The notes beneath the pieces are model-generated. The model worked only from the letters and a program-made list of their open reading frames with translations, was not told the origin of the DNA and did no database searches. Position numbers and translations under genes: made by a program. DNA of 64,000 nt, from NCBI RefSeq assembly GCF_003260015.1, contig NZ_QCXS01000002.1:2480001-2544000 (forward strand), read 5' to 3'. This document shows, piece after piece, positions 16,877 through 25,205 of this stretch. Every line of letters starts with the position of its first letter. Positions within the stretch are counted from its first letter, which is position 1. Source of the stretch: Nakamurella deserti (GTDB lineage Bacteria; Actinomycetota; Actinomycetes; Mycobacteriales; Nakamurellaceae).

Positions 16877-16920
16877 CGCACGCGCCCGACATGCGGGCCG
16901 GACCCGGTCGTCGCAGCCAT
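16873..16920 (-). CDS. Possible 15-residue leader peptide coupled to the GAF operon
   Basis: The ATG at 16920 follows GGAGAG and reads MAATTGSGPHVGRVR, then TGA overlapping the GTG of the GAF gene. Its value is that it explains translation initiation of the GAF gene, which has no ribosome site of its own. It has no stall-codon bias that I can see and could be chance. Confidence 0.35.
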   Translation of the reverse strand: MAATTGSGPHVGRVR

Positions 16921-17295
16921 GTCTCTCCAGTCCGCCGGCCGGTCCCCGGACAGGGGACGGCATCGAGAACGGACCGCGGACACAGGGCGGTCGGGATGGC
17001 GACGGACCAGCCGTCGCTCACGCGAGATGCTAGCGGTGGAACCGATCGCACACAATCATCCCGGCACGGCCGCCGCCGCGGTGTCCGGGTGCACCGCCGG
17101 TCACGGTGGGCGTGCGGCACCGGTGCCCGGCCGCCGCCGGCGCCGACGGTGGGCCGGGCCACCTCTGACCCGCCGCCGGCCCCGCCTCCGTCACCCGGAT
17201 GCCCGGACAGCCCTCGATGCACGACGGCCCGCCACCCCTGACGGGTGGTTGTCGCCTCGTGTCCGGGACAGCGGGTGACCGCCGCGGCGGTCACC
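16921..17295. other. Promoter region of the GAF operon, no gene
   Basis: About 375 bases between the GAF operon and the PPK2 stop codon. No frame shows family similarity. The stretch near 17030-17075 (TAGCGGTGG to CACAATCATCC) is locally lower in GC and is the likeliest place for promoter elements, but no hexamer pair stands out. Confidence 0.5.
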
Positions 17296-18192
17296 TCATT
17301 CGAACAGCTCAGCCGCCCGGCCGACGATCAGCGGGTCCGGGCGGCGTACCACGGTCGTGTCCTTGCCGTCGTAGTCGACGTCGGCGAGCACGAAGCGCAT
17401 CGCCTCGAGCCGGGCCCGCTTCTTGTCGTTGCTCTTCACCACCGTCCACGGCGCGCGGTCGGTGTCGGTGGCCCGGAACATCGCCTCCTTCGCGGCGGTG
17501 TACTGGTCCCACTTGTCCAGCGACGCCAGGTCCATCGGCGAGAGCTTCCACTGCCGCACCGGGTCGATCTGCCGGATGAGGAAGCGGGTGCGCTGCTCGG
17601 ACGGCGACACCGAGAACCAGAACTTGATCAGGGTGAAACCGTCGTCCATCAGCACCTCCTCGAACTTCGGCGCCTGCCGCAGGAAGCGGGCCGTCTGCTC
17701 GGCGGAGCAGAAACCCATCACGGTCTCCACCCCGGCGCGCGTGTACCAGGAGCGGTCGAACAGGGCCATCTCGCCCTTGGCCGGGAGATGGCTGACGTAC
17801 CGCTGGAAGTACCACTGGCGGAGTTCGTGGTCGGTGGGCTTCTCCAGCGCCACCACCCGCGCTCCGCGGGGGTTGAGGTGCTCGGTGAAACGCTTGATGG
17901 TGCCGCCCTTCCCGGCGGCGTCGCGGCCCTCGAAGAGCAGCGCGTAGCGGGCGCCGGCGGCCTTGATCCAGTTCTGCAGCTTGAGCAGCTCGATCTGCAA
18001 CAGCCGCTTGTCGTGCTCGTACTCCTCGCGGCCGAGCCGCTGGTCGTACGGGTAGTCCTCACGCCAGGTGTCCACGATCCGGCCGTCCACGGCGCGCAGC
18101 ACCGGGTCGTCGTCGTCGAGTTCCTCCACGACGAAACCGCCGGTGCCGTACTTGTCCTCGAGAGCGGCCAGCTGCGCGGCGAGATCGGTCAT
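17296..18192 (-). CDS. ppk2: Polyphosphate kinase 2 (PPK2), class I type
   Basis: A 298-residue single-domain PPK2. It transfers phosphate between polyphosphate and nucleoside diphosphates, thus making GTP/ATP from stored polyP or the reverse. The P-loop is LLFEGRDAAGKGGTIKRF (about 85-102), followed by the lid and Walker B region ALFDRSWYTRAGVE (about 143-156), and the family segment KFWFSVSPSEQRTRFLIRQ. Length and motifs fit the one-domain class I enzymes. The ATG at 18192 is preceded by CACTTCGCGGC with no good ribosome site. The upstream DNA is an extraordinary tandem repeat field. Confidence 0.93.
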   Translation of the reverse strand: MTDLAAQLAALEDKYGTGGFVVEELDDDDPVLRAVDGRIVDTWREDYPYDQRLGREEYEHDKRLLQIELLKLQNWIKAAGARYALLFEGRDAAGKGGTIKRFTEHLNPRGARVVALEKPTDHELRQWYFQRYVSHLPAKGEMALFDRSWYTRAGVETVMGFCSAEQTARFLRQAPKFEEVLMDDGFTLIKFWFSVSPSEQRTRFLIRQIDPVRQWKLSPMDLASLDKWDQYTAAKEAMFRATDTDRAPWTVVKSNDKKRARLEAMRFVLADVDYDGKDTTVVRRPDPLIVGRAAELFE

Positions 18193-18271
18193 GCCGCGAA
18201 GTGTGGCCGACCCGCCGGACCGGCCGATGGACGCCGGGTGAACGGCAGCCGACGCCGCAGGCCGGCGGGTC

Positions 18272-18629
18272 GGTCAGCGGGTCGCGCGTGAGCACGGCAG
18301 TGGGTCGGGGTCAGCGGGCCGGTGGTCGGTACGTCAGCGGGTCAGCGGGTCTCTGGTCGGCGGGTCAGGGTCAGCGGGCCGGTGGTCGGCGGGTCAGCGG
18401 GTCAGCGGGGTCAGGGCGTCAGCGGGTCAGGGCGTCAGCGGCTCCAGCGCGTCAGCGCGTCAGCGCGTCAGCGCGTCAGCGCGTCAGCGCGACAGCGCGA
18501 CAGCGCGAGAGCGCGTCAGCGCGTCAGCGCGTCAGCGCGACAGCGCGACAGCGCGAGAGCGCGTCAGCGCGCTCCAGGCGTCAGCGGGTCAGCGCGTCAG
18601 CGCCTCGGTGGGTCGGCGCGTCAGCGGGA
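18272..18629. repeat. Hierarchical GTCAGCG-type tandem repeat field
   Basis: About 360 bp built from 7-9-bp units of the form GTCAGCGG/GTCAGCGC. Three scales are visible. In 18457-18560 the unit is strictly 8 bp (GTCAGCGC with variants GACAGCGC and GAGAGCGC). Six such units form a 48-bp block that occurs twice in tandem (18465-18512 and 18513-18560). At the other end the sequence at 18301-18350 recurs about 60 bp later, including a 21-bp identical stretch at 18309-18329 and 18369-18389. The array runs from just before PPK2 into the stop codon (TGA, 18621-18623) of the acyltransferase. It has no spacers and no coding sense. Confidence 0.9.
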
Positions 18630-19553
18630 GACGCGGACTGCGGCCGGCAGCCACCCGGTGGCCGGCGGCCGGTCGAGGGCCCGGCGCCGCCGGAGCACGA
18701 CGTCCTGCCGGAGCGCCCGGGCGACCGCGTTCTCGGCCAGCCGGGCGACCACCGCGCGGTCCACGGGCGCCCGGCCACTGCCGGCGATGGCCGGGATCGG
18801 CCGCAGCCACTGCAGCTCTACGACGACGCCGCGCATCCGCAGCGTCCGCCACACGACGGCGGCCAGGGTGTCGTCCCCCACGAAGGCGGTCGCCGTGGTG
18901 GGCACCGCCCCCTGCGACACCCGGACCGTCGCCGGCTGCACGACCACCGCGGCGTTCAGCGCCGCCTGGAACGCGGCCCGGTGGAACTCGCCGACCGCCC
19001 GGCCGCACCGGGTGGTCGCCTCCGGGAACACCTGCACCCGGTGCCCCTGCCGGAGCAGCACGGTCATCGCATCGACGGCCGCGGGCAGGTCCCGGTACCG
19101 ACGTCGCCGCAGGAACACCGCGCCGCTGCGCCGGGCGACCGCGCCGACCAGGGGCCACTCCTGCACCTCCGACTTCGCCACCGGGACCATCGGTGCGCCG
19201 GCGGCGAGCGCCAGCACGTCCAGCCAGGAACTGTGGTTGGCGACCACCAGACCGGCGCCGCTGCGGACGGTGCCGGACACGGTCAGCGTGACCCCGGCGG
19301 CGGTCAGCACCCGGCGGCACAGCCACTGCAGCAGCCACGCCCGGCGGTGTGCGCGGCCGTACCCGGGGAGGCTCATCACCAGCAGGGCCGGGGGGACCAG
19401 CACGGCGACCACCACGGCCAGCGACGCCATCCGCCACCAGGTGAGCGTCATGCCCACCAGATCGGCGGACGGCGCGACGCATCCGGCGACGCAGGCCGAC
19501 CGCGGCGCCGGCAGGTGGTGACAGCCGCTCCCCGTGACACGCGCGGTGCTCAC
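18621..19553 (-). CDS. 1-acyl-sn-glycerol-3-phosphate acyltransferase-like (PlsC/OlsA-type)
   Basis: A 310-residue membrane-bound acyltransferase. A hydrophobic N-terminal helix (about 40-62) precedes the catalytic NHSSWLD (HX4D, near 109-115), the GAVFLRRRRYRD block, and FPEATT (block III, usually FPEGT). Its GTG overlaps the stop of the upstream GNAT-fold acyltransferase (GTGA). That order, OlsB-like then OlsA-like, is the ornithine-lipid pathway, where this enzyme would add the second, ester-linked acyl chain to lyso-ornithine lipid. Plain phosphatidic-acid synthesis is the alternative. Its stop codon is embedded in the repeat field. Confidence 0.82.
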   Translation of the reverse strand: MSTARVTGSGCHHLPAPRSACVAGCVAPSADLVGMTLTWWRMASLAVVVAVLVPPALLVMSLPGYGRAHRRAWLLQWLCRRVLTAAGVTLTVSGTVRSGAGLVVANHSSWLDVLALAAGAPMVPVAKSEVQEWPLVGAVARRSGAVFLRRRRYRDLPAAVDAMTVLLRQGHRVQVFPEATTRCGRAVGEFHRAAFQAALNAAVVVQPATVRVSQGAVPTTATAFVGDDTLAAVVWRTLRMRGVVVELQWLRPIPAIAGSGRAPVDRAVVARLAENAVARALRQDVVLRRRRALDRPPATGWLPAAVRVSR

Positions 19554-20389
19554 GGGGCACCGCCGCGGGTCCGGCGCGACACCGTGGGCAGGGCCGCACG
19601 CGGCGCCGGGAGCGGCCCCGGCTGCCCCGTCGCCGGCAGGAACCGACGCAGGTAGCGCTGGTCGGCGTTCTGCAGGTCCAGCAGGATCAGCAGGTCCACG
19701 CAGTTGAACAACGGGTCGTGCGCCGGTGGCCCGAGCACGGTGGCCCCCAGCCGTAGATAGCCCTTGAGCAGCGACGGGAACCGCACCACCGCGGGCGGCG
19801 GCCCGGGCACCCACGGTCGCCGGGGCGGGCAGCTGAACCGCGGATCGCGGTGCGACACCTGCAGGTCCTGCCACACCCCCGCGGCGAGCTCGCCCCCGTC
19901 GGTGAGGGGGATCGACGAGCAGCCGATCAGGTACCGGTGGCCGCCGCGCATCATGTACTGCGCGATGGCCGACCACAGCAGCGACATGGTGGCCCCGTTG
20001 CGGTGATCGGCGCGCACACACGACCGGCCGCCCTCAACCGTGTACGGCAGCAGGCCGGCGATCCGGTCGAGGTCGAACTCGGTCTCGGAGTACAGCCCCG
20101 TGCTGCGCGATGCGGGCGGCAGCAGCCGGTAGGTGGCCACCGTCTCCGGCGCCGCCCCGGGCCGCGGGGTGTGCGTGACGATGACGTGGTCGCCGGCCTC
20201 GTCGAAGCCGTCGGCGTCCAGACCCACCGGGCCGGGGGTGATGGCGCCGAACTCACCGGCGAAGATCTGGTGCCGCAGCCGTTGGGCGCTGCGGATGTCG
20301 TCGGACTGACGGGTGACCGTCACCGTGTAGGGCGCTGTTCGATCGTCGGCGGGCGATGCCTCGGCGACGCGCAGTTGCTCGATGGACAC
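19550..20389 (-). CDS. GNAT-fold N-acyltransferase (OlsB-like, hemolysin-related)
   Basis: A 279-residue protein of the N-acyl amino acid synthase/OlsB family. Visible family segments are RLRHQIFAGEFGA, GLDADGFDEAGDHVIV, ATYRLLPP, SETEFDLDRIAGL, EGGRSCVRADHRNGATMSLLW, YLIGCSSIPL and SLLKGYLRLGATVLGPPAHDP. OlsB transfers a 3-hydroxyacyl chain from ACP to ornithine. Coupling to a PlsC-type gene by a GTGA overlap supports ornithine-lipid or related aminolipid synthesis in the membrane. The ATG at 20389 has only a weak upstream purine run. Confidence 0.82.
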   Translation of the reverse strand: MSIEQLRVAEASPADDRTAPYTVTVTRQSDDIRSAQRLRHQIFAGEFGAITPGPVGLDADGFDEAGDHVIVTHTPRPGAAPETVATYRLLPPASRSTGLYSETEFDLDRIAGLLPYTVEGGRSCVRADHRNGATMSLLWSAIAQYMMRGGHRYLIGCSSIPLTDGGELAAGVWQDLQVSHRDPRFSCPPRRPWVPGPPPAVVRFPSLLKGYLRLGATVLGPPAHDPLFNCVDLLILLDLQNADQRYLRRFLPATGQPGPLPAPRAALPTVSRRTRGGAP

Positions 20390-20501
20390 CCGTCAAGGCT
20401 GACCCGCAGGCACCACGACGCGCCTCCCCGGGCCACGAAGGGGCGGTGAAGGTTCGGTGAACGGTGGCATCCGCGGCCCGGGTGCGGGCGGCGCACCGGG
20501 T

Positions 20502-22478
20502 TCAGCGGGGTGCGGCGCCGCCGTGGGCCTGTCGGGCCGCCGCCAGGAACGCGTCGAAGCCGGCCGGGTCGGCCAGCGCGTCGCGGGACACGGCGCCGGC
20601 GACGTCGGCGCCGGCGAGGATGCGCTTGACCGGCACCTCGAGCTTCTTGCCGTTGAGCGTCCGCGGGATCGCCGGCACGGGGATCACCCGGCTGGGCACG
20701 TGCCGCGGTGACAGGTCCGCCCGGATGTCGCGGCGCAGTCGGGCGGTGACCGCGTCCGGATCGGCGCCGTCGGCGAGCACCACGAACAGCAGCAGCTCGC
20801 CCTCGGCCGCGCCGGACGTGTCGACCACCAGCGCGTCCCGCACCTGCGGCACCGCGTCCACCACCCGGTAGAACTCGGCGGTGCCCATCCGCACCCCGCC
20901 GCGGTTGAGGGTGGCGTCCGACCGGCCCTCGATGACGCACGACCCGCGGTCGGTGACGCGGATCCAGTCGCCGTGCCGCCAGACGCCCGGGTACTCCGCG
21001 AAATAGGCGTCGCGCAGCCGGGTCCCGTCGTCGTCGCCCCAGAAGGCCACCGGCATCGACGGCATCGGCGCGGTGATCACCAGCTCACCGACCTCGCCGA
21101 CCAGCGGATCACCCGTCGGGGAGAAGGCCTCGACCTTGGCGCCGAGCGCCCGGCAGGAGATCTCCCCCGCCCACACCGGCACCGTCGGCGCGCCACCGAC
21201 CACGGCCGTGCACAGATCGGTGCCGCCCGACAACGACACGATCTGCAGGTGCTCCCCCACCGCGTCGTGCAGCCAGCCGAACCCGTCGGCGTCCAGCGGC
21301 GACCCGGTCGAACCGACCACCTGCAGCGCACCGAGGTCGTGGTCGGTGCCCGGGGTCAGGCCGGCCTTGCGGCAGGCGGTGATCCACGGCGCCGACGTCC
21401 CGAAGTACGTGACGCGCCACTGCTGCGCCAACCGCCACAGGACGCCGAGATCGGGGTGCCCCGGGTTGCCGTCGAACAGCACGATCGTCGCGCCCACCAG
21501 CAGGCCACCTATCAGGTAGTTCCACATCATCCAGCCGGTCGTGGTGAACCAGAGGAACACCGAGCCGGGACCGAGGTCCGACTGCAGCGCGAGGACCTTG
21601 AGGTGCTCCAGCAGGATCCCGCCGACGGACTGCACGATCGGCTTGGGCAGCCCGGTGGTGCCCGACGAGTACAGCACCCACAACGGAGCCGCGAACGGCA
21701 CCGGCACGAACACCGGCGCACCGGCCTCGGCGGTGAAGGTGTCCCAGTCGGTCGCGCCGTCGGGCACGGGGGTGCCGAGCACCGGGATGTGCACGAGCGT
21801 CATCCCCGGGACGGCGGCCCGCAGCTGCGCCACGGTCGCCGAGACGTCGAAGACCCGGCCGCCGTAGCGGTACCCGTCGACGGCGAGCAGCACGGTGGGC
21901 TCGATCTGCCGGAAGCGGTCGATCACCGAACCGGGCCCGAAGTCCGGCGAGCACGACGACCACACCGCTCCCAGCGCGGCGGTGGCCAGAAATCCGACCA
22001 GGGCGTGGAGCCCGTTCGGCACCAGCGCCACCACCCGGTCGCCGGTGCCGACGCCGGCTCGGCGGAGGCCGTTCTCGGCGGCGCCGACCAGCGCCCGCAG
22101 CTCCGCCAGCGTGACCGGCTCGGCGGTGCCGTCCTCAGCCGCGACGATCGCCACGACGGTGTCGTCGGTGCGGCCGGGCAGGTCGGCCAGGGCGTGCTCG
22201 GCGTAGTTCAGGGTGCCGCCGGGGAACCAGCGGGCGCCGGGCATCCGCGCGTCGGCCAGGTCGCCGATCGCGGGATGGTGCCACCGCACCCCGAAGTGGT
22301 CGGCCAGCGCGGCCCAGAACGCGCCCACCTCGGTGGTGGAGTACGACCACAGGTCCGCATAGGTCGGGAAGGCGCGGCCGGTGCGGGTGGCGAGCTCCTC
22401 GGCGAAGACGCCGATCCGGGTGGTCCGCTGCTCGTCCGGCGCCCACAGCACCACCGGGGGTTCGGTGCGCTCGTCCAT
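20502..22478 (-). CDS. Acetoacetate-CoA ligase (acetoacetyl-CoA synthetase)
   Basis: A 658-residue ANL-superfamily ligase converting acetoacetate, ATP and CoA to acetoacetyl-CoA (EC 6.2.1.16). The N-terminus YADLWSYSTTEVGAFWAALA and WFPGGTLNYAEHAL are characteristic of this subfamily. The AMP-binding motif is LYSSGTTGLPKPIV, with VFLWFTTTGWMMWNYLI, LSGGTDLCTAVVGG, the hinge-region RSDATLNRGGVRMG, and the C-terminal catalytic Lys region RTLNGKKLEVPVKRIL. The ATG at 22478 follows AGAGGAG, giving the normal family length. It is a single gene between the acyltransferase pair and mshD, probably for ketone-body or PHB-derived carbon use. Confidence 0.92.
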   Translation of the reverse strand: MDERTEPPVVLWAPDEQRTTRIGVFAEELATRTGRAFPTYADLWSYSTTEVGAFWAALADHFGVRWHHPAIGDLADARMPGARWFPGGTLNYAEHALADLPGRTDDTVVAIVAAEDGTAEPVTLAELRALVGAAENGLRRAGVGTGDRVVALVPNGLHALVGFLATAALGAVWSSCSPDFGPGSVIDRFRQIEPTVLLAVDGYRYGGRVFDVSATVAQLRAAVPGMTLVHIPVLGTPVPDGATDWDTFTAEAGAPVFVPVPFAAPLWVLYSSGTTGLPKPIVQSVGGILLEHLKVLALQSDLGPGSVFLWFTTTGWMMWNYLIGGLLVGATIVLFDGNPGHPDLGVLWRLAQQWRVTYFGTSAPWITACRKAGLTPGTDHDLGALQVVGSTGSPLDADGFGWLHDAVGEHLQIVSLSGGTDLCTAVVGGAPTVPVWAGEISCRALGAKVEAFSPTGDPLVGEVGELVITAPMPSMPVAFWGDDDGTRLRDAYFAEYPGVWRHGDWIRVTDRGSCVIEGRSDATLNRGGVRMGTAEFYRVVDAVPQVRDALVVDTSGAAEGELLLFVVLADGADPDAVTARLRRDIRADLSPRHVPSRVIPVPAIPRTLNGKKLEVPVKRILAGADVAGAVSRDALADPAGFDAFLAAARQAHGGAAPR

Positions 22479-22576
22479 CGGCCGGCTCCTCTGCTCGCCG
22501 GGCGCCGCCGCCCGCCCTGCTGGCATCCTCACACACCCCGGGCGGGCCGGCCGGTCCGCGCGGCCGCCGACCGCTG

Positions 22577-23455
22577 CTAGCGGGCGTAGACGACGTCGGT
22601 GAGGAAGCGGGTGAACCCGAGCCGCTCGTACAGGCGCAGCGCGCGGGTGTTGTCACCCTCGACGTACAGCATCACCTGGGCCGGGCCGCGGGCCCGCAGG
22701 TACTCCAGGCCGGCCAGCGACAGCGGCGTCCCGAGGCCCCGGACGGGCGACTCCGGGTCGACCCCGAGGACGTAGATCTCGCCGAGCGGGCCGGCCGGTG
22801 CGGTGGCGTCGGCCGGGGTCGGGTCGGTGGGATGCACCTTCGTCCAGTGGTAGCCCAGCAGCCGGTCGTCGGCGTCCACGGCGAGGAAGAAGCCGGCCGG
22901 GTCGAACCAGTCCTGGGCCAGCTCCCGGTCCAGGCCCGCCTGGTCGAGCCGGCCCTGTTCGGGATGCCAGGAGAAGGCCCGTGCGTTCACGGCGAGGAAC
23001 GCGGCGTCGTCGGCACCGGGGACGAAGGTGCGGATCCGCACCCCGTCCGGCAGCTCCGGACGCGGCGTCGGCGCGGCGGCCGGCCGCCGCATCTGCACGA
23101 GCTCGCGGGTCTCCCGGAGACCGTGCCGCGCCGCCAGCGCCCGGGCGGCCGGCAGGTCGCCGTGGGCCCACACCGCCGGACCCGTGTCGAGCACCGCCCG
23201 CAGCAACCGGTCCCCGAGCCCGCGGCGGCGGTGCGACGGGGTGACGGCGAGCTCCGCGGGGTCGCCGGCCGGCAGGACGGCGACGGCCACCAGCGCTCCC
23301 CCCTCGGTGGCGGTCAGGTAGCGCAGGTCGCCGTCCAGGCCGACCGACTCCAGGACGTGGCCGCCGAACGGCGAGACCCCGTCGGCGGCGACGCAGGCAT
23401 CGACCAGGGCGGCCAGGTCGTCGACCGGCGGCAGGTCGGGGCGGAGGTCGCTCAC
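22577..23455 (-). CDS. mshD: Mycothiol synthase
   Basis: A 292-residue enzyme with two GNAT domains. It catalyses the last mycothiol step, acetyl transfer from acetyl-CoA to Cys-GlcN-Ins. The N-terminal domain has AVTPSHRRRGLGDRLLRAVL. The C-terminal domain has FLAVNARAFSWHPEQGR (a hallmark of MshD), LLGYHWTKVHP, GEIYVLGVDPESPVRGLGTPLSLAGL in two parts, and the ending LRLYERLGFTRFLTDVVYA. It overlaps the glnR stop (ATGA). The glnR-mshD pairing is also found in mycobacteria. Confidence 0.95.
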   Translation of the reverse strand: MSDLRPDLPPVDDLAALVDACVAADGVSPFGGHVLESVGLDGDLRYLTATEGGALVAVAVLPAGDPAELAVTPSHRRRGLGDRLLRAVLDTGPAVWAHGDLPAARALAARHGLRETRELVQMRRPAAAPTPRPELPDGVRIRTFVPGADDAAFLAVNARAFSWHPEQGRLDQAGLDRELAQDWFDPAGFFLAVDADDRLLGYHWTKVHPTDPTPADATAPAGPLGEIYVLGVDPESPVRGLGTPLSLAGLEYLRARGPAQVMLYVEGDNTRALRLYERLGFTRFLTDVVYAR

Positions 23456-24153
23456 CCGGTGACCGGAGCGGTCTGCTCCTCCCGGAGCGACGAACGGGCG
23501 GGCGGGACCATCTTGTAGCCGACGTTGCGCACGGTGCCGATCAGCGACTCGTGCTCGGCGCCGAGCTTGGCGCGGAGCCGCCGGACGTGCACGTCGACGG
23601 TGCGGGTGCCGCCGAAGAAGTCGTAGCCCCAGACCTCGGTGACCAGCTGCTCCCGGGTGAAGACCCGCGACGGGTGCTGCGCGAGGAACTTCAGCAGCTC
23701 GAACTCCTTGTAGGTGAGCTCCAGGGTCTTGCCCCGCAGCCGCGCCGTGTAGGTGTCCTCCTCGATGGTCAGATCACCGAGGCTGATCAGGCCCGAGTTC
23801 GAGGCGGGGTTGCTGCGGCCGGCCAGCAGCCGCAGCCGACAGTGCACCTCGGCCGGCCCGGCGCCGGCCAGCACGACGTCGGAGACCCCCCATTCGGGGC
23901 CGATCGCGACGATGCCGCCGTCGGTGACGACGGCCAGGATGCACACGTCCAGCCCGCCGGAGCCGAGCAGCCGGCACAGGTTGCGAGCGGCGGCGAGATC
24001 CTGCCGGGCGTCCAGGATGACCAGGTCGTACGGCCCGGAGGTGACCAGCGATGCGGCCTCGGGTGCGGCGGACCGCAGGTTGACCGGCAGCAGATCCAGC
24101 GCGGGCAGCACGCTGTTGGGATCCGGATCAGCAGTCAGCAACAGAAGATCCAC
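23452..24153 (-). CDS. glnR: GlnR-like OmpR-family response regulator (nitrogen regulator)
   Basis: A 233-residue transcription factor. The receiver domain (about 1-110) keeps the Asp in YDLVILDARQD but is otherwise atypical, as in GlnR, which acts as an orphan without kinase phosphorylation. The C-terminal winged helix (about 130-220) reads LELTYKEFELLKFLAQHPSR, FTREQLVTEVWGYDFFGGTR and VDVHVRRLRAKLG, matching actinobacterial GlnR closely. A GTG at 24153 lies behind AAGGGAG. Adjacency to mshD supports orthology. A box with the exact GlnR spacing lies upstream, so autoregulation is plausible. Confidence 0.88.
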   Translation of the reverse strand: MDLLLLTADPDPNSVLPALDLLPVNLRSAAPEAASLVTSGPYDLVILDARQDLAAARNLCRLLGSGGLDVCILAVVTDGGIVAIGPEWGVSDVVLAGAGPAEVHCRLRLLAGRSNPASNSGLISLGDLTIEEDTYTARLRGKTLELTYKEFELLKFLAQHPSRVFTREQLVTEVWGYDFFGGTRTVDVHVRRLRAKLGAEHESLIGTVRNVGYKMVPPARSSLREEQTAPVTG

Positions 24154-24257
24154 TCGTCGACTCCCTTCCCGGTGCGTGCGGAGTTCACGGTCCTGCGGGG
24201 GCGCCGCGGGCACCGGGTCGCGGGACCGTCGCTACCACCCGGACCACACAACAAGGC

Positions 24258-24295
24258 GTCAACGGACCGAAACACAGGCGTCCAGCTGCGGAAAT
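24258..24295 (+). promoter_or_regulatory. GlnR-box candidate upstream of glnR
   Basis: Four pentamers with exactly 6-nt gaps: GTCAA (24258-24262), GAAAC (24269-24273), GTCCA (24280-24284), GAAAT (24291-24295). The known GlnR box is GTNAC-n6-GAAAC-n6-GTNAC-n6-GAAAC. One b-site is perfect and the others deviate by one or two bases. It sits between glnR and the divergent hydrolase. Confidence 0.5.
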
Positions 24296-24389
24296 CATAA
24301 CGGCTGGACGGCGCCGACCGAATCGAGCGCGTCACACCACCGGTGGCACGCGGGGCGGACCACCACGCCCACGGTGACAGGATGGCGCC

Positions 24390-25187
24390 ATGCTGCGGCG
24401 CCGGTCGACCGAACACGCTGGTCCGAACGGGCTCACCGCCCGCACCGCCGACGGCGTGACCCTGCGCGGGCTGCACCTGTCCGGCGGTGCCGACACCCCG
24501 ACGGATCACGCGGTGGTCGTCGCTCACGGCATGACCAACGCCACAGCCAGGGTCTCCACCCGCGCCGTGCTCGCGCGGTTCGCGAACCGCACCGCGGTGG
24601 TGGCGCTGGACTTCCGTGGCCACGGACGGTCCGACGGCCGGTCCAGCGTCGGCCGGGACGAGATCCTGGACGTCGACGCCGCGATCGGCGCCGCGCGGGG
24701 GCTCGGCTACACCCGCGTCACCCTGGTCGGGTTCTCGCTCGGCGCGGCGGTCGCCCTGCGGCACGCGGGACGCACCCGCACCGACCCCGCGCTGACCGAG
24801 GCCGCCGACGCCGTCGTCGCGGTGTCGCCGCCGGCCCGCTGGTTCCTCCGCGAGAGCCGCTCGATGCTGCGGGTGCAGTGGTTGCTCGAGCACCCGGTCG
24901 GCCCGTTCCTCGGGCCCCGGTTGGGCATCCGGCTCGGCCGGCCGTGGAGCACGGTGCCGAGCACCCCGTTGGACGAGGTGTCGCGGATCGCCCCCACCCC
25001 GCTGCTGTTCGTGCACGGCACCGCCGACCACTACTTCGGTCCCGAGCAGAGCGTCCGGCTGCACCGCGCCGCGCCCGGCGCCGAGCTGTGGCTCGTCGAC
25101 GGCATGGGGCACGCCGAGAGCGGCATCGCCGCGACCACCGTCGACCGCATCCTCGACTGGTCGCTGCGGCAACCGACGTCACGGTGA
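24390..25187 (+). CDS. Alpha/beta hydrolase
   Basis: A 265-residue hydrolase. The fold elements are VVVAHGMTNA (oxyanion region), VVALDFRGHGRSDG, the nucleophile elbow LVGFSLGAAVALRHAG (Ser near residue 114), the Asp strand LLFVHGTADHYFG, and the catalytic His in VDGMGHAESG. There is no signal peptide. It is followed at 18 bp by the LmeA-like gene, probably in one transcript, and is divergent from glnR. It resembles the acylglycerol lipase/esterase group; the substrate is unknown. Confidence 0.88.
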   Translation: MLRRRSTEHAGPNGLTARTADGVTLRGLHLSGGADTPTDHAVVVAHGMTNATARVSTRAVLARFANRTAVVALDFRGHGRSDGRSSVGRDEILDVDAAIGAARGLGYTRVTLVGFSLGAAVALRHAGRTRTDPALTEAADAVVAVSPPARWFLRESRSMLRVQWLLEHPVGPFLGPRLGIRLGRPWSTVPSTPLDEVSRIAPTPLLFVHGTADHYFGPEQSVRLHRAAPGAELWLVDGMGHAESGIAATTVDRILDWSLRQPTSR

Positions 25188-25205
25188 GTCGCGCACACTG
25201 TCGCT

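Noticed and set aside
18272-18629. Possible CRISPR array
   Set aside because: Units are 8 bp without unique spacers, and no cas genes are near.
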